Position numbers and translations under genes: made by a program. 64,000 bases of DNA from Prevotella sp. E2-28 (GTDB lineage: Bacteria; Bacteroidota; Bacteroidia; Bacteroidales; Bacteroidaceae), in assembly GCF_022024055.1 (NCBI RefSeq), contig NZ_CP091788.1, positions 3,224,001 through 3,288,000 on the forward strand, given 5' to 3'. This document shows, one piece after another, positions 17,753 through 25,535 of the stretch (the first letter of the stretch is position 1; each line of letters opens with the position of its first letter). The notes below the pieces were generated by a model, which was not told the origin of the DNA, searched no databases, and saw nothing but the letters and a program-made list of their open reading frames with translations.

Positions 17753-18742
17753 ATGGATATCCTTCCCTTCTGGGCGTGGATCCTGTTCTACGTCTTAGTA
17801 TTTATCATGCTAATTGCCGATCTGAAAATGTTCGGCAAGAAAGGTGAGCATGAGGTGAGCATCAAGGAAGCTCTGAAGATGACGGGCGTCTGGATAGGCG
17901 TGTCGCTCATCTTCTGTGCAGGCGTCTATTTCCTTTACCCTGTTGATGCCCATGAGAAAGCCATGGAATTCCTAGCAGGTTACTTGATTGAGAAGTCACT
18001 CTCTATGGACAACCTCTTTGTATTCCTGATGCTCTTTTCGTTCTTCGGTGTTGACAGGAAATACCAGCATGAAGTGCTCTTCTGGGGTATCTTCGGCGCC
18101 TTGGTGCTCCGCAGCATCTTTATCTTTGCCGGCGCAGCGATGGTAGAACAGTTCGAGTGGATATTGGGACTCTTTGGCCTGTTCCTGCTCTATACAGGCG
18201 GAAAGATGTTTGGCCATAATGACGAGCAACAAAGTGACCCATCACAAAACATCATCGTCAGGCTGTTTAAGAAGTTCTTCCCTGTCACCGACCAGATGCA
18301 CGGCGAGAAGTTCTTTATCAAGGAGGGTACCAAACGACTGGCAACACCATTGTTTATCACCCTGCTGGTCATCGAGACCACCGACGTGGCCTTTGCCGTA
18401 GATTCCATCCCCGCCGTCTTCTCCGTGAGCCGCGATCCATTCATCGTGCTCACCTCGAATATCTTTGCTATCCTGGGCTTACGTGCGCTCTATTTTGCAC
18501 TGGCTGCTGTGGCAAAGTATTTTACTTATCTGAAATACGGGCTGGGCATCATCCTCATCTTTGTAGGTGTGAAGATGCTTCTGGCCATGAATGAATATAT
18601 CAACGCTGGAGCCGCATGGCTGGGTTACGACCTGCACATGCCCCATATTGAAGTACCAACCACCTGGTCACTGGTCTTCATTTTCAGCACACTACTACTA
18701 TCGATGGGATTATCGTATGTAGTCACTAAGAGTAAAAAATAA
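17753..18742 (+). CDS. TerC/Alx-family membrane protein
   Basis: 329 residues with about nine membrane spans. The family signatures are present: YLIEKSLSMDNLFVFLMLF (about 81-99) and VIETTDVAFAVDSIPAVFSV (about 206-225), with conserved acidic residues inside membrane segments. Family members are linked to manganese export, alkaline response or tellurite resistance. Why it lies in a proline/arginine run is unclear. It is 29 bases after argF' and 7 before the aldolase gene. Confidence 0.88.
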   Translation: MDILPFWAWILFYVLVFIMLIADLKMFGKKGEHEVSIKEALKMTGVWIGVSLIFCAGVYFLYPVDAHEKAMEFLAGYLIEKSLSMDNLFVFLMLFSFFGVDRKYQHEVLFWGIFGALVLRSIFIFAGAAMVEQFEWILGLFGLFLLYTGGKMFGHNDEQQSDPSQNIIVRLFKKFFPVTDQMHGEKFFIKEGTKRLATPLFITLLVIETTDVAFAVDSIPAVFSVSRDPFIVLTSNIFAILGLRALYFALAAVAKYFTYLKYGLGIILIFVGVKMLLAMNEYINAGAAWLGYDLHMPHIEVPTTWSLVFIFSTLLLSMGLSYVVTKSKK

Positions 18743-18749
18743 ATTAGAT

Positions 18750-19775
18750 ATGTTATCCTTTGAATGCGACTATGACAACGGGGCCCATCCTTTAGTGCTG
18801 GAAGCCCTTGTAAAACACAACAATGCTCGTCCTACGCCTTATGGCTTCGACGATTTTTCGGAACATGCAAAACGCCGTATCCGTCAGGCTTGCGGACTGC
18901 CCGATGCCCAGATTTTCTTCCTTACAGGAGGCACGCAGACCAATGCCACCACCATTGACTCCATGCTCTATCAGTATGAAGGTGTTATCTGCGTAGGTAC
19001 TGGTCATATCAACGTACATGAAGCTGGTGCTGTAGAGTTCACGGAACACAAAATCATCACGCTTCCTGATTCACAAGGCAAGATGGAAGCTCGTGTGCTG
19101 AAAAAGTATCTTGATGACTTCATGGCCGACGGTAACCGAAATCACGCCGTACACCCAGGACTTGTGTATATCACCTTCCCCACAGAATTAGGTACGCTCT
19201 ATACTGCTCGTGAACTTAACGACATCTATCAGGTATGCCGCAATTTCGATATACCTCTTTATATTGACGGTGCCCGACTGGGATATGGCCTGATGGCTGA
19301 GGGCTGCGACATCACTCTCCCCTATCTGGCTCGCCACTGTGATGTATTCTATATTGGCGGTACCAAGATTGGCGCCCTCTGTGGTGAAGCGGTAGTATTT
19401 ACACATGGTAATGCCCATAAGCATTTCTTCTCTATTCAGAAACAGCACGGCGCTGTTATTGCCAAGGGAGCGTTGATAGGCCTTCAGTTCGAGGCATTAT
19501 TCACTGACAATCTCTACTTCAAGTTGGCTCGTCATGCCATAGAAAAAGCCATGCAGATGAAACAACTGTTCCAAGAGCATGGCTATGATTTCTATATCGA
19601 CTCGCCCACCAACCAGCAGTTTGTCATCATTCCCAATGAGAACGTACAAAGGTTGGAGAAGCACGTGCAGTTCACCCACTGGGGGCCTTACGACAATCGT
19701 CATACCATCTGCCGTTTCGTCACCAGTTGGGCTACCACAGAAGATGATATCAACACACTGGCTGGCTTATTGTAG
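18750..19775 (+). CDS. ltaE: Low-specificity L-threonine aldolase-type PLP enzyme
   Basis: 341 residues, a fold-type I PLP enzyme of the beta-eliminating lyase/threonine aldolase family; would split threonine or allo-threonine to glycine and acetaldehyde. Signatures: LTGGTQTNATTIDSML (PLP phosphate site), HINVHEAGAVEF, PLYIDGARLGYGL with the PLP Asp, and YIGGTKIGALCGEAVV with the Schiff-base lysine. The substrate is a family-level call. Last gene of the proB run. Its stop is 31 bases from the stop of the convergent gene, and a 9-bp hairpin (19755-19763 with 19774-19782) spans its stop codon. Confidence 0.85.
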   Translation: MLSFECDYDNGAHPLVLEALVKHNNARPTPYGFDDFSEHAKRRIRQACGLPDAQIFFLTGGTQTNATTIDSMLYQYEGVICVGTGHINVHEAGAVEFTEHKIITLPDSQGKMEARVLKKYLDDFMADGNRNHAVHPGLVYITFPTELGTLYTARELNDIYQVCRNFDIPLYIDGARLGYGLMAEGCDITLPYLARHCDVFYIGGTKIGALCGEAVVFTHGNAHKHFFSIQKQHGAVIAKGALIGLQFEALFTDNLYFKLARHAIEKAMQMKQLFQEHGYDFYIDSPTNQQFVIIPNENVQRLEKHVQFTHWGPYDNRHTICRFVTSWATTEDDINTLAGLL

Positions 19776-19782
19776 CCAGTGT
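19755..19782. terminator. Hairpin spanning the aldolase stop codon
   Basis: Perfect 9-bp stem with a 10-base loop between convergent genes. There is no clean T-run on either side, so its action as a terminator is uncertain. Confidence 0.4.
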
Positions 19783-19806
19783 CAACGTCTTCATCCTATT
19801 ATAGAC

Positions 19807-22800
19807 TTAGGACTCTGAAGGCAATAGAACGACACCCGTCTGTTTCTTACCGTCCATCATCACTTTCAACGGACGTTCGAAACGTACATGACGCACAAAT
19901 TCAGTTTCCTCGATGGCAGGCATGCTGTCGAGGATTTCTTTTTGCATCAGCCCGTCGCCCGTATAGGTATTGATAGTGAAATAGCCCACACCAAAGGATG
20001 TCAGGTTTTGGAAGAAGTGTGTACCCTGCGACGGATCCACATGATAATTCTTTAATCCTGCCTCCACAATGACACGTGCAGCCGAGATATGCGGCCATTT
20101 CACAGGGATGCCCAGCCAATAGTCGCTGGAGCCCCATCTGCCCGGTCCTATCAGCACATAGTTCTTATCCTCATTGAGGAATTTCTGGTTTATCGTCTCA
20201 ATCTCCCTGGCAATCATCGGATTGTTGGATGCCGTAAAGTTATCGTCAGTCTTTACATACACCACATCATACACATCCTCAGAGATGCCATGTCCCAATG
20301 AGTTATTCGAGCGCAACAAGCACTGCTCATCAGGTATCTGTTGCAAGTCTTCATCGAGCACCTGCTTGGAATCCACGATTGGACGAATCTGAAGCAGGTA
20401 GAAATCACCCTTCACTACCTGTCCTTCACCCTTGGATAAGTTACAAGCAAACTCTATCTCCACCGGACGGCGCATCTCCTCCGAACCAAGCTTCTGCGAC
20501 ATCTGTAGCAGTTCCGGCAGGGGGAACACACCCTGTTGCAGTACACCACAGAAAGAGATAATCTTTCGTCCGCCCTCATAGATACCATCACGGATGACCT
20601 GATCCATGGGGTCAAAAGTAGAAGCCAGATAGTTCAGCGACCCGTCGGCATCAGCCTGTTTGATGCGCAAACTCTTGATGTTAAAGCCATCGTCCACCTT
20701 GAAGTCGTTGCCCACATGACTCATATCCAATGCATAGAAACGCGTCTGCGTATCGCGCAGGGCCGTCTCCATCTCACTGGTCTGCAGCACCTGATTAGGA
20801 TGATACGGACTTACGCGCAGTGTCTGTCCACCATCTACGATATATTTTCCCAATCCCAATGCCAGCGAAGCAATACCCTCTTCAGCTGTCTCGTCGCCAA
20901 TAGGATAATAGTTCAGCGAGCGCAACACACCCGAGAACGAAGGATAGTATAGGTCACCATAACGATTACCTACCACTTCCTGCAATATCACAGCCATCTT
21001 CTCCTGGTCAATCACGTTCTGCGTGGCTGTCATATAAGCCTTCGAATCACGATAATACACGCTGGCATATACGCTCTTGATAGCACAGGCCAGCATACTC
21101 AGCATCTCGTACTTATCATCCAGCCAGGGAATCATGTACGTAGAATAGATACCGGCAAAAGGCTGGTAGTGCGAGTCCTCAAGCAGCGACGAAGAACGAA
21201 CGGCAATAGGTGTCTTGATAGCATCGAAGAAGATAAAGAAGTCCTCTATCAAATCATCAGGCAACTGCGCTTTCAAGAAGTGCTGCAAGATAACCTCATC
21301 AGGCGCATCACTCAAGGCTATCGACCACAGGTTGTTATCATCCATGAAACGGTCGAAGAAGTCAGTACACAGCACCACCGTCTTCGGTATCTGCACGGTA
21401 GCATTGCTATATTGGTTCAGCTCTTGATGACGCTTGATGATATTATCTAGGAAAGCCAGGCCACGGCCCTTACCGCCGAGCGAACCCTCACCGATACGGG
21501 CGAAGTGAGCATAACGGTCAAACTTCAGTCTGTCGAACACAGCCACCACACCAATGTTCTTCATCCTTCGGTACTGCACGATAGCATCGAAGATAATCTG
21601 TCGGTGGGCATCCACATCCTGCAACTTATGCCACGTTACCTGCTTCAGGAACTGGCTCACAGGGAAGATGGCTCGTGCACAGAGCCAGCGACTCATATGA
21701 TTACGGCGAATGTGGTGCATCAGCGAGTCGTGGGGAATCTTAAAGATATTATCCTGCAATTCCTTCAGCGATGACACGCGTGCCACCTCTTCATGCGTAT
21801 TAGGATCACGGAACACGAAGTCACCAAAGCCTAGGTGCTCCTCAATCAGCTTACGCAGGTCCACATTGAATTTCTTCGAGTTCTTATCCAGGAAGTCAAA
21901 GCCCTCGGCCCATGCCTTATCACGGTTCTCGGCCTCACTGCTCTCAAGTATCAGGGGTACGTATTCGTCAATCTTACGAATCTCGCGCAGCAGCTTCAAG
22001 CCAGCCTCAGGGTCGCCCTCCTCCACATGCGACAGTCGGTCGATAGGCGTCTGCAGGGGGAAGCGTGTATCACTAATCACACCCAGCGTATTCTCCTTGT
22101 ACTTCTCGTATATCTGCATCGCCTCCTCATAGTTCGTGGCCAGCACCACCTTAGGACGCCCGCGCTTACGCTGAGCAGCTGCGTGGGGGTTCAGTGCTTC
22201 GGTAGAGAAGTTTTTCGATTGCTGCAGGATATAGTTGTAAAGGTTTGGCAGTACTGACGAGTAGAAGCGGATATTATCCTCTACAAGTAGTATCATCTGC
22301 ACGCCCGCCTCCTCAATGTCGTGCTCAATATTCATCTTGTCCTCAATCAACTTAATGATTGAGAGGATTAGGTTCGTATTGCCCAACCAGCAGAACACAT
22401 AGTCGAAGATGGTCATATCCTCGTTCTGCATACGCTTAGTGATACCATGACTAAAAGGTGTCAGCACCACGCAGGGCACCGACGGCTTTATTTGCTTCAC
22501 CTCGCGAGCTACGGTAAACGCATCGTTATCGGCATTACCAGGCATACAAATCACCAAGTCGATATTCGTTTCGTCCAATACGCTGCGCGCCTCCTCTGTG
22601 GTACTCACCTGCGTGAAGGTAGGCGGATAACGCATGCCCAGTTCAGTATACTCGTCAAAAATCTTCTCGTCCACGCGCCCGTCATCCTCCAGCATGAAGG
22701 CATCATAGGGGTTAGCCACGATGAGCACGTTGAAAATTCGACGCGTCATCAGGTTCACGAACGATACATCTTTCAAATAGAAAGTATTAAACTCATGTGG

Positions 22801-22812
22801 TACATTTGCCAT
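19807..22812 (-). CDS. Receiver-domain and PPDK N-terminal (ATP-grasp) fusion protein
   Basis: 1001 residues. A first receiver-like domain (about 26-150) has lost its phospho-Asp (DLVICMPGNADND at the expected site). A second (about 172-330) starts with MILLVEDN and keeps Asp in GVISDTRFP and a lysine in FLDKNSKKF, so it may be active. A linker of about 100 residues leads to a PEP synthase/pyruvate phosphate dikinase N-terminal domain (about 435-810): EGSLGGKGRGLAFLD, IAVRSSSLLEDSH, PFAGIYSTY, and the closing LLQIRPIV. The phosphohistidine swivel domain and the PEP-binding barrel are absent; about 140 residues of unknown fold (VLIGPGRWGSSDYWLGIPVK) end the protein. It cannot be a normal PEP synthase. 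Possibly a regulatory phosphotransferase. Confidence 0.75.
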   Translation of the reverse strand: MANVPHEFNTFYLKDVSFVNLMTRRIFNVLIVANPYDAFMLEDDGRVDEKIFDEYTELGMRYPPTFTQVSTTEEARSVLDETNIDLVICMPGNADNDAFTVAREVKQIKPSVPCVVLTPFSHGITKRMQNEDMTIFDYVFCWLGNTNLILSIIKLIEDKMNIEHDIEEAGVQMILLVEDNIRFYSSVLPNLYNYILQQSKNFSTEALNPHAAAQRKRGRPKVVLATNYEEAMQIYEKYKENTLGVISDTRFPLQTPIDRLSHVEEGDPEAGLKLLREIRKIDEYVPLILESSEAENRDKAWAEGFDFLDKNSKKFNVDLRKLIEEHLGFGDFVFRDPNTHEEVARVSSLKELQDNIFKIPHDSLMHHIRRNHMSRWLCARAIFPVSQFLKQVTWHKLQDVDAHRQIIFDAIVQYRRMKNIGVVAVFDRLKFDRYAHFARIGEGSLGGKGRGLAFLDNIIKRHQELNQYSNATVQIPKTVVLCTDFFDRFMDDNNLWSIALSDAPDEVILQHFLKAQLPDDLIEDFFIFFDAIKTPIAVRSSSLLEDSHYQPFAGIYSTYMIPWLDDKYEMLSMLACAIKSVYASVYYRDSKAYMTATQNVIDQEKMAVILQEVVGNRYGDLYYPSFSGVLRSLNYYPIGDETAEEGIASLALGLGKYIVDGGQTLRVSPYHPNQVLQTSEMETALRDTQTRFYALDMSHVGNDFKVDDGFNIKSLRIKQADADGSLNYLASTFDPMDQVIRDGIYEGGRKIISFCGVLQQGVFPLPELLQMSQKLGSEEMRRPVEIEFACNLSKGEGQVVKGDFYLLQIRPIVDSKQVLDEDLQQIPDEQCLLRSNNSLGHGISEDVYDVVYVKTDDNFTASNNPMIAREIETINQKFLNEDKNYVLIGPGRWGSSDYWLGIPVKWPHISAARVIVEAGLKNYHVDPSQGTHFFQNLTSFGVGYFTINTYTGDGLMQKEILDSMPAIEETEFVRHVRFERPLKVMMDGKKQTGVVLLPSES

Positions 22813-22842
22813 ATACTCTTTGCAATTTTAGGTTTGCGTTTG

Positions 22843-22850
22843 CAAAGGTA
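22843..22850 (-). promoter_or_regulatory. -7 box of the receiver/PPDK-N gene
   Basis: TACCTTTG on the minus strand, 31 bases before the ATG. No clear -33 box. Confidence 0.5.
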
Positions 22851-22860
22851 CGTTTTTTTT

Positions 22861-22893
22861 AGTGAAAAGTAGGAAGTGAAAAGTGAAAAGTGT
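22861..22893. repeat. Short tandem repeat in a divergent spacer
   Basis: Four imperfect copies of a GTGAAAA-like heptamer between the receiver/PPDK-N gene and gdhA. Confidence 0.6.
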
Positions 22894-22912
22894 TATTTTT
22901 TGTTTTATTTCC

Positions 22913-22943
22913 TTGGTTGTAATATTTTTTTTTCATACATTTG
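22913..22943 (+). promoter_or_regulatory. Promoter of gdhA
   Basis: TTGG at 22913-22916, a 19-base spacer, then TACATTTG at 22936-22943, about 46 bases before the ATG. Confidence 0.6.
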
Positions 22944-22989
22944 CGGTGTACTATAAAAACCATTTTGATTAACTTTAAGACATAAAACT

Positions 22990-24330
22990 ATGGAAGTTGA
23001 AAAAATTATGCAAAACCTGGAGCGTAAGCACCCAGGTGAATTAGAGTACTTACAAGCTGTCAGGGAAGTGCTGGAATCAATTAAGGATGTGTATAACCAG
23101 CATCCGGAATTTGAAAAGGCAAAGATTGTGGAACGTATCGTAGAGCCAGAACGAATAACTACATTCCGCGTACCCTGGGTTGACGACAAGGGCGAAGTGC
23201 AGGTGAACATCGGTTACCGCGTACAGTTCAATAGCGCTATCGGCCCGTATAAAGGCGGTCTGCGATTCCATGCATCAGTAAACCTGAGCATCCTGAAGTT
23301 CCTGGGCTTCGAGCAGACTTTCAAGAATGCCTTGACCACACTGCCTATGGGTGGTGGTAAAGGTGGTAGTGACTTCTCACCACGTGGCAAGAGCGAGGCC
23401 GAGATTATGCGCTTCTGTCAGGCCTTCATGTGCGAGCTCTACAAGGTGATTGGTCCTGATTGCGACGTACCTGCCGGCGACATCGGCGTAGGTGGCCGAG
23501 AGATTGGCTATCTGTTTGGTATGTATAAGAAACTGACGAGTCAGTTCCACGGTGCCACCCTCACAGGTAAGGGCATCGAGTGGGGCGGCTCTATCCTACG
23601 TCCTGAGGCAACGGGATATGGTGCACTCTATTTCGTACACCACATGTTGGAGACTCACGGACTGGATATCAAGGGCAAGACTGTTGCACTCTCGGGCTTC
23701 GGCAACGTGGCTTGGGGTGCTGCCAAGAAAGCTACGGAACTTGGCGCAAAGGTCATCACCATCAGTGGTCCCGATGGTTACATCCTTGACGAGGCCGGAC
23801 TGGATGCTGAGAAGATTGACTACTTGCTGGAGTTGCGTGCCAGTGGCAATGATATCTGCGCACCTTACGCAGAGGAATTCCCTGAGGCTAAGTTCTTCGA
23901 GGGCAAGAAACCTTGGGAGGCAAAGGCTGATATCTACCTGCCTTGTGCTACCCAGAACGAGTTGAACGGCGAGGATGCCGACAAGATTTTAGCACAGAAG
24001 CCACTCTGCGTAGCCGAGGTATCTAACATGGGCTGCACGGCCGAGGCTGTGAATAAGTTTATTGCCGCAGGACAGCTGTTTGCTCCGGGTAAGGCAGTCA
24101 ACGCTGGTGGTGTGGCCACCTCTGGCCTTGAGATGACGCAAAACTCTATGCGTATATCTTGGACTGGCGAGGAGGTTGATCAGAAACTGCACCAAATCAT
24201 GCAGGGCATCCACGAGCAATGCGTGAAATACGGCAAGGAGCCTTCTGGCTATGTAAACTATGTAAAAGGTGCCAATGTGGCTGGCTTCATGAAAGTAGCC
24301 AAGGCTATGCTGGCACAAGGAATCGTATGA
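22990..24330 (+). CDS. gdhA: NADP-type glutamate dehydrogenase, hexameric class
   Basis: 446 residues, the usual length of the 50-kDa hexameric class. It interconverts 2-oxoglutarate plus ammonia with glutamate and would be the main ammonia-assimilating enzyme, supplying the ArgD and ProB steps. Signatures: [28 protein letters not shown] with the catalytic lysine, [19 protein letters not shown], and the Rossmann motif [17 protein letters not shown] (about 238-254). NADP preference is inferred from class. Its last four bases overlap the start of the RlpA-like gene. Confidence 0.95.
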   Translation: MEVEKIMQNLERKHPGELEYLQAVREVLESIKDVYNQHPEFEKAKIVERIVEPERITTFRVPWVDDKGEVQVNIGYRVQFNSAIGPYKGGLRFHASVNLSILKFLGFEQTFKNALTTLPMGGGKGGSDFSPRGKSEAEIMRFCQAFMCELYKVIGPDCDVPAGDIGVGGREIGYLFGMYKKLTSQFHGATLTGKGIEWGGSILRPEATGYGALYFVHHMLETHGLDIKGKTVALSGFGNVAWGAAKKATELGAKVITISGPDGYILDEAGLDAEKIDYLLELRASGNDICAPYAEEFPEAKFFEGKKPWEAKADIYLPCATQNELNGEDADKILAQKPLCVAEVSNMGCTAEAVNKFIAAGQLFAPGKAVNAGGVATSGLEMTQNSMRISWTGEEVDQKLHQIMQGIHEQCVKYGKEPSGYVNYVKGANVAGFMKVAKAMLAQGIV

Positions 24331-24788
24331 GTATCAAAACATATATATTGATATTAGCACTTACAACAAGCCTTACCACCCTGGGACAGCCTCAGAGGGG
24401 TAAGGCTTCTTTTTATTCCAAACGGGCTACGGGACTGAAAGCAGCTGGTGGTGATAAAATACATCACGACAGCTTGACATGTGCCCATCGCACCTATCCT
24501 TTCGGCACCCTGCTACAAGTAAAAAACCCAGCCAATGGCCGAGTTGTTGTTGTCCGTGTGAATGACCGCGGACCTTTTATCCGTGGACGTATCATCGACC
24601 TCTCTTGGCGTGCTGCCCAAGAGTTAGATATCCTGTCGAAAGGAGTAGCTGAGGTAGAAATAGAACCCGTAGAATCTATGCGCATACCTTATGCTTATAA
24701 GGAGGCATACGAGGTTCCCAAGATCTACGAAGCTATAGAAACAGAGGAATTCCCGTGGAAGCCTATCGACGGACACCCTTTGCCGTAG
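24327..24788 (+). CDS. rlpA: RlpA-like double-psi beta-barrel protein
   Basis: 153 residues with a signal peptide ([20 protein letters not shown]). The DPBB domain (about 23-105) carries the family blocks [56 protein letters not shown]; the His and Asp of the catalytic set in RlpA lytic transglycosylases are there. It lacks the C-terminal SPOR domain of the E. coli protein, so septal targeting is not expected. It would act on peptidoglycan strands. The ATG overlaps the gdhA stop (ATGA), and its 3' end overlaps the convergent lipoprotein gene by 26 bases. Confidence 0.85.
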   Translation: MSIKTYILILALTTSLTTLGQPQRGKASFYSKRATGLKAAGGDKIHHDSLTCAHRTYPFGTLLQVKNPANGRVVVVRVNDRGPFIRGRIIDLSWRAAQELDILSKGVAEVEIEPVESMRIPYAYKEAYEVPKIYEAIETEEFPWKPIDGHPLP

Positions 24789-25428
24789 GTACCGTGTACT
24801 CACGTGTCTGAGATGTCACCTCTCGTCCACCTTGGATAACGCCTAGACGCACAATAATCTCACCATCCTTCAAACGCTTGTCGGCCAGGATTGTTGCCGT
24901 ATAGCGTACCCCCTGATGAGGGGCTATACTCTCAATCTTCAGATTGGGTGAGATATTCACATGCTTATTACCCGTGGCATCCTCTACAAAGGGATAGATA
25001 TCAAAGATCGTTTTATCAGAGATATTATGAATCTCAAACACCACGGTGCATTCCTCGCCACGTGTCAGTACACCATCGCGCTGGCTCTCGAATATTTCGG
25101 CATGACGGATTTCCAGTTTTGAAATCACATCATCCACATGCATACGCCCCGTCTCTACTTGCGGTCTGTACACGGGCATCCGCTCCTCGTATTTTCGTTC
25201 CTCAGCTTTATCCATGGCAGAACCAATGGCAGAACCAGCCACCATACCGCCTACTGTACCAATGAGTGCACCCGTATGATGACCACGCCATCCACCAGCC
25301 AGTCCGCCGATGGCAGAACCTATCACATGCCCGAACTGCCCTCCTACATAAGCACCTCCAGCTGTATTGCTAGTACAACTGCTCATGATGAGCAGGACTC
25401 CCAAAATCAGTACAATTCCCTTTTTCAT
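24763..25428 (-). CDS. Glycine-zipper lipoprotein
   Basis: About 221 residues from the MKKG start. A lipobox (LLIMSSC) gives a lipidated Cys near residue 18. Residues 24-70 form a glycine zipper ([20 protein letters not shown] and [20 protein letters not shown]), a membrane-associating or oligomerising segment. The C-terminal half (about 100-215) looks like an immunoglobulin-type fold ([20 protein letters not shown]). Function unknown; probably inner face of the outer membrane. It overlaps the convergent RlpA-like gene, so the two transcripts are antisense at their ends. Confidence 0.75.
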   Translation of the reverse strand: MKKGIVLILGVLLIMSSCTSNTAGGAYVGGQFGHVIGSAIGGLAGGWRGHHTGALIGTVGGMVAGSAIGSAMDKAEERKYEERMPVYRPQVETGRMHVDDVISKLEIRHAEIFESQRDGVLTRGEECTVVFEIHNISDKTIFDIYPFVEDATGNKHVNISPNLKIESIAPHQGVRYTATILADKRLKDGEIIVRLGVIQGGREVTSQTREYTVPTAKGVRR

Positions 25429-25453
25429 ATTCGTCATCTTTAAAGTTTCTACT

Positions 25454-25461
25454 GCAAAAAT
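25454..25461 (-). promoter_or_regulatory. -7 box of the glycine-zipper gene
   Basis: TATTTTTG on the minus strand, about 26 bases before the ATG. Confidence 0.45.
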
Positions 25462-25472
25462 ACGAGTTATTT

Positions 25473-25520
25473 ATGAAAAAAGAAACAGGGGTTCCCCGAA
25501 AAAACGGTAGGGAAACCCCT
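25473..25520 (-). terminator. Terminator of the YfhO-family gene
   Basis: A 10-bp stem (25487-25496 with 25510-25520, one bulged base) and, on the minus strand, a T-rich tail (A-run at 25476-25481 on the plus strand). Confidence 0.75.
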
Positions 25521-25535
25521 ATTTTTTTTATTTGT

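Noticed and set aside
19807..22812. PEP synthase (ppsA)
   Set aside because: The phosphohistidine and PEP-binding domains are absent.
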